Assembly: GCF_011758565.1 (NCBI RefSeq)
Contig: NZ_JAAMOX010000004.1
Coordinates: 1 to 64,000, forward strand
Length of the DNA stretch: 64,000 nucleotides
Reading direction: 5' to 3'
Origin: Lysinibacter cavernae
Lineage (GTDB): Bacteria > Actinomycetota > Actinomycetes > Actinomycetales > Microbacteriaceae
Under the pieces are notes generated by a model. It was not told the origin of the DNA. It searched no databases and saw nothing but the letters and a program-made list of their open reading frames with translations. Below, one piece after another: positions 36,069 to 44,506 of the stretch; position 1 is the first letter of the stretch; each line of letters begins with the position of its first letter. The translations under genes were made by a program, and so were the position numbers.

Positions 36069-36091
36069 TTTGGTTGCCGATTGGCACCAAA
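36069..36091. promoter_or_regulatory. Inverted repeat after the OhrR-like gene
   Basis: TTTGGTTGCC and GGCACCAAA form a 9-bp stem with one bulged T around GATT. It lies just downstream of the regulator gene and before the large hairpin, in the gap upstream of gap. It could be an operator or an RNA hairpin. Confidence 0.4.
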
Positions 36092-36119
36092 TCGACGCTC
36101 TCGGGTTAGACTGGGAGTT

Positions 36120-36167
36120 ACGGGAACAGCACACGATCGATTGTGAATCGAGTGTGCTTGTTCCCGT
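36120..36167 (+). terminator. Long hairpin between the OhrR-like gene and gap
   Basis: ACGGGAACA (36120-36128) pairs with TGTTCCCGT (36159-36167), GCACAC with GTGTGC, and TCGATT with AATCGA around a GTG loop, giving about 21 bp with single bulges. TTGTCGTT follows. It is best read as an intrinsic terminator for the regulator gene; it could also sit in the gap leader RNA. Confidence 0.7.
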
Positions 36168-36310
36168 TTGTCGTTAACGCCCAGTACACACGCCGAGGGC
36201 CCGGAGGTGTGGCCACTACTGGGCGCAAACGATGGCGCAGACCCGCGCCGGGCGCAACAGCGCGCCAATCAACGGCCTCGACGACGAAGCCGCACCACGA
36301 AAGGAAGTCA

Positions 36311-37771
36311 GTGAAACACACATCCGACGCCCACCTGAGCGAGTGGCTCGAACGCCAAGAACTTGCTGAGGCGATGATCCCCCTCGTTGGACACCTGTAC
36401 CGCGACCACGGAATCGTCACGTCGATTCACGGCCGCAGTCTCGTGAACCAGTCGGCCGTTGACATCCTCAAGGCCCACCGCTTTGCTCGACAGGTCGACG
36501 AAGTTGAGCTCGATATCCACGAGACCCTTCCCCTGCTACAGATCGTCAGCGCACTCGCGCCAGGCTCCGCCTCGATCGATCTTGCTGGCCTGCTCACAAG
36601 CTACCGCGCTGCAGTCGGCGAAAACGCGTCCGACGCAGCGCTTGAAGAATACTTGCGCGAAACGCTTTCGTCCGTCATCGGCGACAACTGGGCGCCGCTC
36701 GGCGAACCAACAGACGTGGTCCTTTACGGCTTTGGCCGCATTGGCCGCCTGCTTGCCCGCATCCTTATCGGCTACTCAGGAGGCGACTACGGGCTCCGCC
36801 TTCGCGCCGTTGTTGTGCGCCGAGGCTCTGACAACGACCTCGAAAAACGTGCGAGCCTGCTGCGCCGAGACAGCGTGCACGGGCCATTCGACGGCACCAT
36901 TTCTGTTGACCACGAATCAAACACTATTGGCGCAAACGGGGTGCTCATCCAGGTCATCTACTCGGACAACCCGGCAACCATCGACTACACCGCATACGGC
37001 ATCAAAAACGCCATTGTTGTTGATAACACAGGCCGCTGGCGCGATGAAGAGGGGCTCTCGCAGCACCTTAAATCAACTGGCGTTTCGCGAGTCGTCCTGA
37101 CGGCACCTGGCAAAGGCAGCCTCAAGAACATTGTGCACGGGATCAACCACAACACCATCGGCGAAGACCCAATCATCACGGCGGCGTCATGCACCACCAA
37201 CGCGATCACGCCGGTACTGAAGGTGCTCAACGATGCATACGGCATTGTCCACGGTCACGTTGAGACAGTTCACTCGTTCACAAACGACCAGAACCTTATC
37301 GATAACTTCCACAAGGGAGATCGCCGTGGTCGATCGGCAGCTCTCAATATGGTTATCACGGAAACCGGAGCCGCGAAGGCTGTCGCAAAGGCGCTTCCAG
37401 AGCTTGAGGGCAAGCTCACCGGAAACGCCATCCGCGTCCCGACGCCAGACGTCTCGATGGCAATCCTGAATCTCACGCTCGAAAAGGAGACCGACAAGGA
37501 ATCGGTCAACAGCTATCTGCGCGACATTTCACTCACGTCTCCGCTTCGTAAGCAGATCGACTACATCGACTCACCCGAGGTTGTCTCTACCGACTTCGTT
37601 GGCTCGCGCAAAGCTGGCATCGTCGACGGACTCGCGACCATCAGCAACGGAAAAAACCTCGTGCTCTACGTCTGGTACGACAACGAGTTTGGCTACAGCT
37701 GCCAAGTGATTCGCGTGCTTGAGGAGATCGGCAGGGTGCATCCACCTGCGTTCCCCCCGCTCGCTGGGTAG
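36311..37771 (+). CDS. gap: Glyceraldehyde-3-phosphate dehydrogenase, long GapB type
   Basis: 486 residues, about 150 longer than classical GAPDH. The first 125 or so residues are an extension seen in GapB/GapX forms (Corynebacterium GapB is about 480 residues). The NAD(P) motif is DVVLYGFGRIGRLLARIL, the catalytic Cys is in ITAASCTTNAITPVL, and the C-terminus has WYDNEFGYSCQVIRVLEEIG. Long forms often work in gluconeogenesis with NADP preference, which is inferred here. GTG 36311 follows the site AAGGAAG; the reading further upstream runs into the hairpin region. Confidence 0.93.
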   Translation: MKHTSDAHLSEWLERQELAEAMIPLVGHLYRDHGIVTSIHGRSLVNQSAVDILKAHRFARQVDEVELDIHETLPLLQIVSALAPGSASIDLAGLLTSYRAAVGENASDAALEEYLRETLSSVIGDNWAPLGEPTDVVLYGFGRIGRLLARILIGYSGGDYGLRLRAVVVRRGSDNDLEKRASLLRRDSVHGPFDGTISVDHESNTIGANGVLIQVIYSDNPATIDYTAYGIKNAIVVDNTGRWRDEEGLSQHLKSTGVSRVVLTAPGKGSLKNIVHGINHNTIGEDPIITAASCTTNAITPVLKVLNDAYGIVHGHVETVHSFTNDQNLIDNFHKGDRRGRSAALNMVITETGAAKAVAKALPELEGKLTGNAIRVPTPDVSMAILNLTLEKETDKESVNSYLRDISLTSPLRKQIDYIDSPEVVSTDFVGSRKAGIVDGLATISNGKNLVLYVWYDNEFGYSCQVIRVLEEIGRVHPPAFPPLAG

Positions 37772-37781
37772 CGTCTCATGA

Positions 37782-37850
37782 GCGAGTCGTTACGTCTGAT
37801 CGCTGCGAGGGCCACAGCCGGCTAGCCAACGATCTCGCGTGACGACTCGC
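37782..37850. other. Long-armed inverted repeat after gap
   Basis: GCGAGTCGTTACG (37782-37794) pairs with CGTGACGACTCGC (37838-37850) at 12 of 13 positions across a 43-base insert. It probably folds in the 3' end of the gap mRNA. There is no T-run. Confidence 0.5.
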
Positions 37851-37903
37851 TTCGCTGTCTCGTCTCAGGCAACGACTCACACCGGCCCCCTAGACTTGGT
37901 TGG

Positions 37904-39190
37904 ATGGAGACACAGTCGGGGGCGCAGTCCGCACGTGGCGAAGCAACCCGCCGTGTCATCCGTTCTACGGCAGCCGGACTCTTTGTCGAACAAGGTTTTG
38001 GTGCGGTTTCCCTCCGGGACATTGCGGCAAGGGCACAGATCTCGCATCCGGGAATCTTGCGGCACTACGCCTCAAAAGACGAAATTCTCGACGCGGTTGT
38101 TGACGAGCTCGAGCGAGAGAACCTCGAGTGGCTCGGCACCACGACCCCGTCGCTCAGCACGATCCCTGCGCTTGCCAGGCGCAACGAGAGCGTTCCCGGC
38201 TACGTGTCGCTCTTCACCACCCTTGCCGGGGAGGCAACAAGTTCGCTGCACCCCGCCAATAACAGGTTCACAAACCGGCATCGCGGCGCCATCAACTTTT
38301 GGGCGGAGCGGTTTCGATCAGAGCTCGGCGACTCGCAGCAGACCGAGCCATCCTGCGAGTCCGCGCATGACTGCGCGGTACGGCTCGTCGCGGTGTGGGA
38401 CGGACTCCAGCTGTTGTCGCTCTATCTGCCGAATCGTGTGAGCGTGCCGGAATCGCTCGAACACTATCTCGGCTCGATTGGGGTGGATGCCAGCGGCAGC
38501 GTCCAGGCCGCAACCTCGACGGACAATAACGAGATATTTTCCAAACGAGCAACATCACCTCAGCTGGCTCATGAACCCCTCGTCGGGTATGCGCAGGGCA
38601 GGGCCCGTCGCAACCAGATCGTGACGGATTCCGCCGTGCTGTTTGCCCAGCGAGGCTTCCATGCCACCAGCCTCGCCGAGATTGCCCAGCGCGTTGGCAT
38701 CAGCAAATCAACGCTCCTTCACCACTTTGGCAGCAAAGATAGGCTTCTCGCGGCGGTAATCGACCACTGGGACAGCATCACCGGAGAACAGGCCGGTGAT
38801 ACCGGTGACGACGTTACCGACCTTACGACACTGCTCGCACGCTATCCTGACGCCCAACGCGACGCATTAGCGCGGCCAGGACTCATCGAGCTGTACGCGG
38901 TGCTCTCCGCAGAGGCATCGTCTCCATCTCACCCGGCGCACGAGTACTTCCGAAACCGATTTGTGTCGGCGATTGGCCGATTCACGGCGCTGTTCTCGGC
39001 AGCGATTGCGAGCGGAGATGCTATACCCGGCCTCGATCCGAACGCTGAGGCCATCAGGCTCATCGCGCTGCTCGACGGCCTACAACTGCAATGGCTCTAC
39101 GAGCATTCCGCAGTTGACCCGACGACACAACTCATTGCCCACGTGACGGCGCTCATGAGCACACCCCTCGGGAACAACAGCCCTCACTAA
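37904..39190 (+). CDS. Tandem TetR-family regulator with two complete TetR units
   Basis: 428 residues, twice the normal length. Unit 1 (about 1-200) has the HTH LRDIAARAQISHPGILRHY and unit 2 (about 225-425) has LAEIAQRVGISKSTLLHHFG, each followed by an equivalent helical ligand domain (VPGYVSLFTTLAGEATSSLH against LIELYAVLSAEASSPSHPAH). The internal likeness points to a fused duplication, so the protein may act as a one-chain dimer or read two half sites. No target operon is obvious. The ATG at 37904 is the only reasonable start. Confidence 0.88.
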   Translation: METQSGAQSARGEATRRVIRSTAAGLFVEQGFGAVSLRDIAARAQISHPGILRHYASKDEILDAVVDELERENLEWLGTTTPSLSTIPALARRNESVPGYVSLFTTLAGEATSSLHPANNRFTNRHRGAINFWAERFRSELGDSQQTEPSCESAHDCAVRLVAVWDGLQLLSLYLPNRVSVPESLEHYLGSIGVDASGSVQAATSTDNNEIFSKRATSPQLAHEPLVGYAQGRARRNQIVTDSAVLFAQRGFHATSLAEIAQRVGISKSTLLHHFGSKDRLLAAVIDHWDSITGEQAGDTGDDVTDLTTLLARYPDAQRDALARPGLIELYAVLSAEASSPSHPAHEYFRNRFVSAIGRFTALFSAAIASGDAIPGLDPNAEAIRLIALLDGLQLQWLYEHSAVDPTTQLIAHVTALMSTPLGNNSPH

Positions 39191-39244
39191 CGCTTGGACA
39201 GGCCCCTGGGCGTTGTTCTGCTTGCGAGCGCTTAGAATTGACTG

Positions 39245-40726
39245 ATGACCTCCCACGAATCCCGCCGAATCGACCCAGCCGAGCTTGAGGTCACCCTCCG
39301 CGTTCTTGCGGAGCTGAGCGAGATCGATGAAGAAGATCCCGATTTTCTGAAGGTCCGCCACGCGACCGCCAAAATGTTCAAATCAGTCAAGGTGAGCCGT
39401 CGCGCGCAGAAGCGCAACCGCATCGCCGAGGCTGACCGCCAGGTTATCGCCGCAACGGCAACGGGCGCGCCGACCCGCATCGATGACGAGACAAAAGGTT
39501 CCCAGCTACGCAGCGGGACCGATGCCCCCATCGCCGGCGAACTCCAGGTCGCCCGCCCGTGCTACATCTGCAAGCAGCGCTACACACTCGTTGACGCGTT
39601 CTACCACCAGCTCTGCCCAAGCTGCGCCGCGATGAGCCACGAGAAGCGAGACGCCCGCACCGACCTGACTGGCAAGCGCGCGTTGCTGACCGGTGGCCGA
39701 GCAAAAATCGGAATGTACATCGCGCTCCGACTGCTTCGCGACGGTGCCCACACAACGATCACGACCCGATTCCCGAAGGATGCCGTCCGCCGGTTTGCGG
39801 CGATGCCCGACTCCGCAGATTGGCTGCACAGGCTTCGAATTGTAGGAATCGACCTCCGCGACCCTGCGCAGGTCATATCGCTCGCGGAGTCGGTCGCCGA
39901 ACAGGGTCCCCTCGACATCCTCATCAACAACGCTGCCCAAACGGTTCGTCGCTCCCCCGGAGCGTATTCACCGTTGGTTGAGGCCGAGCAATCGCCGCTT
40001 CCAACGGGCGTTGATCTTCCCGAGATCGTGACGTTCGGCCACACGAACGACGCGCATCCGCTCGCCCTTGAGGCATCGGTCTCCAGCCACCCGATTCTTG
40101 CCGCGGCAGCCGCAGCCGGTGCCGGCCCCCTCACCGCACAAGACCTTACCGAGATGGCGCTCACCCCCGGCACCTCGTCGATCGAGCGCCACCGCGATGG
40201 AACGGCCATTGATGCTGGCGGCCTCGTACCCGACCAGCTCGACACCAATAGCTGGGTCGCCAACATCGAAGATGTTGATCCGCTCGAACTCCTCGAGGTG
40301 CAACTGTGCAACTCAACAGCCCCATTTATCCTGATCAGCAAGCTACGCCCCTCAATGGCCTCAAGCAAGGCGAGACGCACCTATGTCGTCAACGTTTCGG
40401 CGATGGAGGGCGTCTTCGGCCGCGGTTACAAGGGCCCTGGGCATCCACACACCAACATGGCAAAGGCCGCGCTCAACATGCTCACGCGCACAAGCGCAAA
40501 AGAGATGCTGGCGACCGACGGCATCCTCATGACGAGTGTTGATACCGGATGGATCACCGACGAGCGACCACACCCAACAAAGCTCCGCCTGGCAGAAGAG
40601 GGCTTCCACGCTCCTCTCGACCTCGTCGACGGCGCGGCACGGGTCTACGACCCCATCGTGCGCGGCGAGTTAGGCGAAGACGTCTGCGGCGTATTCCTGA
40701 AGGACTACAGCGCGAGCCAGTGGTAG
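39245..40726 (+). CDS. SDR-fold protein with N-terminal zinc ribbon
   Basis: 493 residues. Residues about 1-95 are charged and mainly helical. CYICKQRY and CPSCAAM (about 102-128) form a CxxC-CxxC zinc ribbon. A short-chain dehydrogenase Rossmann domain follows (LLTGGRAKIGMYIALRL, then LDILINNAAQTVRR). The usual TGxxxGIG is modified (Lys in place of one Gly), and at the active site, SAMEGVFGRGY followed by HPHTNMAKAAL, the YxxxK Tyr is replaced by Thr while the Lys is kept. Catalysis by the usual SDR route is therefore doubtful. It is convergent with otsB (8-base gap). Substrate unknown. Confidence 0.82.
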   Translation: MTSHESRRIDPAELEVTLRVLAELSEIDEEDPDFLKVRHATAKMFKSVKVSRRAQKRNRIAEADRQVIAATATGAPTRIDDETKGSQLRSGTDAPIAGELQVARPCYICKQRYTLVDAFYHQLCPSCAAMSHEKRDARTDLTGKRALLTGGRAKIGMYIALRLLRDGAHTTITTRFPKDAVRRFAAMPDSADWLHRLRIVGIDLRDPAQVISLAESVAEQGPLDILINNAAQTVRRSPGAYSPLVEAEQSPLPTGVDLPEIVTFGHTNDAHPLALEASVSSHPILAAAAAAGAGPLTAQDLTEMALTPGTSSIERHRDGTAIDAGGLVPDQLDTNSWVANIEDVDPLELLEVQLCNSTAPFILISKLRPSMASSKARRTYVVNVSAMEGVFGRGYKGPGHPHTNMAKAALNMLTRTSAKEMLATDGILMTSVDTGWITDERPHPTKLRLAEEGFHAPLDLVDGAARVYDPIVRGELGEDVCGVFLKDYSASQW

Positions 40727-40735
40727 TTACCCCCG

Positions 40736-41497
40736 TTACGACGTCCTGAGGTCGGCAAGGCGGTGCAGGATCTGAGCAACCTCAACGGGCGAAGCGACGC
40801 GGTGGTTTGCAGCGGTCTCACCCTCGCCAACTTTGAGCGATATGTCGCCAGGCAGCAGAACAAGAAACGCGTCTTCGTCTGTGACATCATCGCCGGCGAA
40901 GAAGACGGAATCCGCGTCGACCTTGGCGCGAAGGTACCGGATGCCCTCGGCTTTTGTCGTGTCCCGAACGGCGAACTCGATAATGTTCTTGCCCCCACGA
41001 GTTGTTAACGGGTAGTCAATCTCTGCGACGGCTGCATCCAGCCGCTCGACGGCAATGGCTGCATCCGCCGCGGTCGCGAGCCGGGTATGCACGGCAAAGC
41101 CTGCTGGCTTGTCTTCGACCCAAACGCCCTCAACGTCGTGAATCGCGGCACGAAGGAGACCCCCGAGCACTCCAACAACTGCGGCCTCATCGTCGGACAG
41201 GCCAAGTCCAGCATCCTCGCCTGGAGACAGTATCTCGGCACCGTGCGAGCCAACAAAGAACACGTTTTCCGGAGCCCCCGAAACCTCAAGGAGCGAGTCT
41301 AAAGCGCGCCCAGAAACAAGCGCAACGCTCACACCAGGAGCGGCAGCCAACCGAATAAGTGCCTGCTGGGCCTCTGGCAGGGCGCGGGCCTCTGCGGGGA
41401 CATCAACCTCCGGGGAAAGCGTGCCATCAAAATCAAGCGCGACCAGCACATTTGGCAACGCGGCAAACCGTTCAAGTTCTGTCTCTAGCGAGGTCAT
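40736..41497 (-). CDS. otsB: Trehalose-6-phosphate phosphatase
   Basis: 253 residues, HAD superfamily. The nucleophile motif is VLVALDFDGTLSPE (two Asp) near residue 20, with SGRALDSL, the C-terminal DDVTDEDAF acidic motif and a cap region between them. It removes phosphate from trehalose 6-phosphate. The ATG overlaps the otsA stop codon as ATGA, so the two are translated together. It follows otsA in the OtsAB trehalose pathway used for osmotic and desiccation protection. Confidence 0.95.
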   Translation of the reverse strand: MTSLETELERFAALPNVLVALDFDGTLSPEVDVPAEARALPEAQQALIRLAAAPGVSVALVSGRALDSLLEVSGAPENVFFVGSHGAEILSPGEDAGLGLSDDEAAVVGVLGGLLRAAIHDVEGVWVEDKPAGFAVHTRLATAADAAIAVERLDAAVAEIDYPLTTRGGKNIIEFAVRDTTKAEGIRYLRAKVDADSVFFAGDDVTDEDAFLVLLPGDISLKVGEGETAANHRVASPVEVAQILHRLADLRTS

Positions 41498-42975
41498 GAT
41501 TCTGCCCCCTCATTTGCCGCCTCGGCAACAAGGCGTCTGGCATGGGATTCCTCAAGAGCATTCAAAAATGATCGTGACCAGCGAGCAACATCGTATTCGG
41601 CGACGCGGCGGCGAAGGGACCGCATCCGTTTCTCCTGCTCCGAAACAGGCATAGTCACGGCCTGCACGATGGCATCTTTGAGACCCTCGATGTCGTGTGG
41701 ATTGATGAGGAGCGCCTGCTTCAATTCGTCTGACGCGCCCGCAAACTCGCTCAGCACAAGCACGCCCCTTCGATCAAACCGAGTGGCGGCGTATTCCTTT
41801 GCAACGAGGTTCATACCGTCACGGAGGGCCGTGACAAGCATCACGTCGGCGGCGAGGTAGAGGGCGGCCATTTCCTCTCGCGGATACCCGTGGTGCAGAT
41901 AGTGGACCGCGGTATCAGCAATCGACCCAAAGTCGCCGTTGAGTCGACCGACGGTGAGCTCAATTTCGTCTCGCAACTGACGGTAGGTTTCCACGCGCTC
42001 ACGACTTGGGCTCGCAACCTGCACAAGAGTGGTGTTCTCAACCGAGAGCCTGCCGTCTTCGAGCAGCTCACCGTATGCCTTGAGCCGGTGGCGGATCCCC
42101 TTTGTGTAGTCAAGGCGATCGACGCCAAGAATAATGGTCTTCTCTTCGCCAAGCTGCGAGCGGATCTCCTTCGCCCGAGCCTGGACCTCAGGTTGGCGCG
42201 CCAACCGTTCGAAGCCAGCACTGTCGATCGAGATAGGGAAACTCTTGGCAACGATTGGCCGGAACGAACCATCGGACTGCGGCTCAAGCACCCTCGCACT
42301 CTTCGTTTCGTAGCCGAGTAGTCGACGAACGGAACGCTGAAAGTTACCTGCGTCGGCCGGACGTTGAAATCCGATGACGTCGGCGCCAAGCACACCGTTG
42401 ATGATCTGTTTGCGCCACGGAAGCTGCGAAAAAATGCCGTAGGCGGGAAACGGGATGTGGTTGAAATAGCCGATCGTCAGGTCAGGGCGGATGCTACGAA
42501 GGATGCGAGGCACAAGCTGCAATTGGTAGTCGTGGACCCACACGGTCGCCCCGTTGGCAGAGATGGCGGCTGCTGCCTCGGCAAACCGCTGATTCACGCG
42601 CTGATAGGCCACCCACCACTCACGGTGGTACGCGGGCGGCGCAATGACGTCGTGATACAGCGGCCAGATGGTGTCGTTCGAGAATCCCTCATAGAAGTCT
42701 TGAACTTCCTCTTCGCTGAGGGCAACAGGATAAATATCAATAGTGCCGTCGGAGAACGGCTCAACGTCCTCATCCGCGACGCCGGGCCACCCAACCCACG
42801 CGCCACCCTGCTCACGCATGACGGGCTCCATCGCCGTCACGAGGCCGCCAGGCGATGTCTTCCACTGCGCAGTTCCGTCATCTGCAATCACCCGGTCTAC
42901 GGGGAGTCGATTCGAAATGCACACAAAACTGTGGCTTGGACTATCCCCAGCAGGCTGGGGCTGAGAGTTCGTCAA
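41494..42975 (-). CDS. otsA: Trehalose-6-phosphate synthase
   Basis: 493 residues from a TTG start. GT20 family: CISNRLPVDR at the N-terminus, WVHDYQLQLVPRIL, YFNHIPFPAYGIFSQLPWR, and VDRLDYTKGIRHRLKA, all contacting UDP-glucose or glucose 6-phosphate. It makes trehalose 6-phosphate. The start TTG 42975 has GAAGGG upstream at good spacing; the reading to 43110 is also possible but overlaps the divergent promoter region with the isomerase. It ends in ATGA overlap with otsB. Confidence 0.94.
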   Translation of the reverse strand: MTNSQPQPAGDSPSHSFVCISNRLPVDRVIADDGTAQWKTSPGGLVTAMEPVMREQGGAWVGWPGVADEDVEPFSDGTIDIYPVALSEEEVQDFYEGFSNDTIWPLYHDVIAPPAYHREWWVAYQRVNQRFAEAAAAISANGATVWVHDYQLQLVPRILRSIRPDLTIGYFNHIPFPAYGIFSQLPWRKQIINGVLGADVIGFQRPADAGNFQRSVRRLLGYETKSARVLEPQSDGSFRPIVAKSFPISIDSAGFERLARQPEVQARAKEIRSQLGEEKTIILGVDRLDYTKGIRHRLKAYGELLEDGRLSVENTTLVQVASPSRERVETYRQLRDEIELTVGRLNGDFGSIADTAVHYLHHGYPREEMAALYLAADVMLVTALRDGMNLVAKEYAATRFDRRGVLVLSEFAGASDELKQALLINPHDIEGLKDAIVQAVTMPVSEQEKRMRSLRRRVAEYDVARWSRSFLNALEESHARRLVAEAANEGAES

Positions 42976-43109
42976 CGTGCTCTGCCCTTCGTTCGGGTGG
43001 CTGCGTTGTGGAACGCGACCACGTTGTGCCACCTTATCAGCCGAGAATTTTGAGCAAATCTTCTGAATGCTCGTCCAATATTCAGATAAGCGGGTTATCG
43101 TTAGGCACA

Positions 43110-43964
43110 ATGATTCGACTCGGCCTCAGTACCTCAAGTGTCTATCCGCTCGACCTCGAGAGCGGCTTCCGCCTCGCTCAAGAGGCCGGTTTCGACGGGG
43201 TCGAGGTGATGGTTACTCGCGATAAGCGTACGCAGAACATCACGTCGCTCCGTGAGCTCTCCGATCAGTACTCGATGCCCATCCTTTCGGTGCACGCGCC
43301 GGTCCTGCTGCTCACACATTTTGTGTGGGGAACCGACCCGCAGGTCAAGCTCGAAAAGACGGCAGAGCTCACGCGCAATCTCGGGGCATCCACCGTTGTG
43401 GTGCATCCACCGTTCCGCTGGCAGGCCGAGTACTCAGAGAATTTCCTCGACATTGTGCGCAGCACCAGCGAGACGTACGGCGTTGAAATTGCCGTGGAGA
43501 ACATGTTCCCGTGGACGGTCAAAGGCAAAAGCGTCAAAGCGTATGCCCCAGGCTGGGACGTCACCGAGTTTGATTGCGAAGCGACAACCCTCGACTTTTC
43601 CCACGCAGCGCTCTCCGGTCAAGACTCATTCGAGATCATGACAAAACTCGGCGAACGCCTCCGCCACGTGCACCTGTGCGACGGCTCGGGATCGCTCGAC
43701 GAGGGAAAGGTCTTTGACGAGCACCTCTTGCCAGGCAGGGGCGGACAACCCGTCTCGAAGGTTTTGCGCGCGCTTGCGATGGGCGGATGGTCTGGCAGCG
43801 TCGTGGCCGAGGTTAACACCCGAAAGGCCAAAACACCGGAAGAGCGCCTGAGCATGCTCATCGAAACTCGTGAGTTCGCGCAGCGTCACACGAACATTTC
43901 GATGCCACCAAAGCGGCTCCAAAAGGGCATGAAACGCCTCGCGGATCTCCGTCCAGGCGGTTAA
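43110..43964 (+). CDS. Sugar phosphate isomerase/epimerase-like TIM barrel
   Basis: 284 residues of the AP-endonuclease-2 / xylose isomerase-like fold: IRLGLSTSSVYPLDLESGF, EAGFDGVEVMV, VHAPVLLLTHFVWG, VVVHPPFRWQ, IAVENMFPW, LDFSHAALSG and HVHLCDGSG with the metal-binding Glu, His and Asp. ATG 43110 begins the first strand. It diverges from otsA across a 134-base region (ATG 43110 to TTG 42975), which must hold both promoters. The substrate cannot be told from sequence. A link to carbohydrate use fits the context. Confidence 0.87.
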   Translation: MIRLGLSTSSVYPLDLESGFRLAQEAGFDGVEVMVTRDKRTQNITSLRELSDQYSMPILSVHAPVLLLTHFVWGTDPQVKLEKTAELTRNLGASTVVVHPPFRWQAEYSENFLDIVRSTSETYGVEIAVENMFPWTVKGKSVKAYAPGWDVTEFDCEATTLDFSHAALSGQDSFEIMTKLGERLRHVHLCDGSGSLDEGKVFDEHLLPGRGGQPVSKVLRALAMGGWSGSVVAEVNTRKAKTPEERLSMLIETREFAQRHTNISMPPKRLQKGMKRLADLRPGG

Positions 43965-44070
43965 GTCGAGCCGTTGCGCTGAGGGGATGTCAACCCCGGC
44001 AGTCAGTACGTGCGGCGCACGCCGCGACACGGTAACGTTGACGAGCGAGTACGTCTTACGGAGGAGTCTT

Positions 44071-44280
44071 ATGTCTATCGGAAAATACTTGGTCAACGGC
44101 GGCGTTATCGGCTCGATCGTTGGCCTCGCCAGCACCGTCAAGAAGACAAAGCACACCCCAAACGACTGGCGCACGGTTCTGACCTGGGTGATCTGGGCGA
44201 GCACCCTCGCAATCGCAATCGGCTCTGTTGCCCTTCGCGATCAGGATCGCGCATACGAGGAACTGCATAAAAACGACTAA
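44071..44280 (+). CDS. Small membrane protein of unknown function
   Basis: 69 residues. GGAGGAG precedes ATG 44071 by 5 bases, a strong site, so I prefer it to an ATG 84 bases upstream. The sequence has Gly-rich KYLVNGGVIGSIVGLAS, a basic stretch VKKTKHTPNDW and one clear membrane helix (LTWVIWASTLAIAIGSVAL). It follows the isomerase by 106 bases. Family not recognised. Confidence 0.65.
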   Translation: MSIGKYLVNGGVIGSIVGLASTVKKTKHTPNDWRTVLTWVIWASTLAIAIGSVALRDQDRAYEELHKND

Positions 44281-44343
44281 CCGCGCTCATTCCGCGCCGC
44301 TGCGTCCGTGAACCCGTATCTCGGGTCCAACATCCTGCTTCCC

Positions 44344-44405
44344 AATCGAGGGCGGGCTATCCACCCCTTTCACCACAACGAAGGGGAGATATCCCGCCCT
44401 CGATT
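44344..44405 (+). other. Large stem-loop upstream of the GH3 genes
   Basis: AATCGAGGGCGGG (44344-44356) pairs perfectly with CCCGCCCTCGATT (44393-44405). Inside, TATC pairs with GATA and CCCCTT with AAGGGG, leaving loop CACCACAACG. No T-run follows, so it is not a normal terminator. The loop ACCAC could pair with GTGGT just downstream. Confidence 0.65.
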
Positions 44406-44417
44406 GTGGTTAACCAC
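44406..44417. promoter_or_regulatory. Perfect 12-bp palindrome, possible operator for the GH3 operon
   Basis: GTGGTTAACCAC is a perfect palindrome directly after the stem-loop. A candidate promoter follows: TTCACA (44424-44429) and TAACAT (44448-44453) at 18-base spacing. This fits a repressor site just upstream of the -35 box. Confidence 0.5.
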
Positions 44418-44506
44418 TGACACTTCACAATAATCCCGACCGACTGGTAACATTAGCCGCATTCGAGTAACGCGCACTGCCGCGCGCTAAACCAATGGGA
44501 TGTGTC

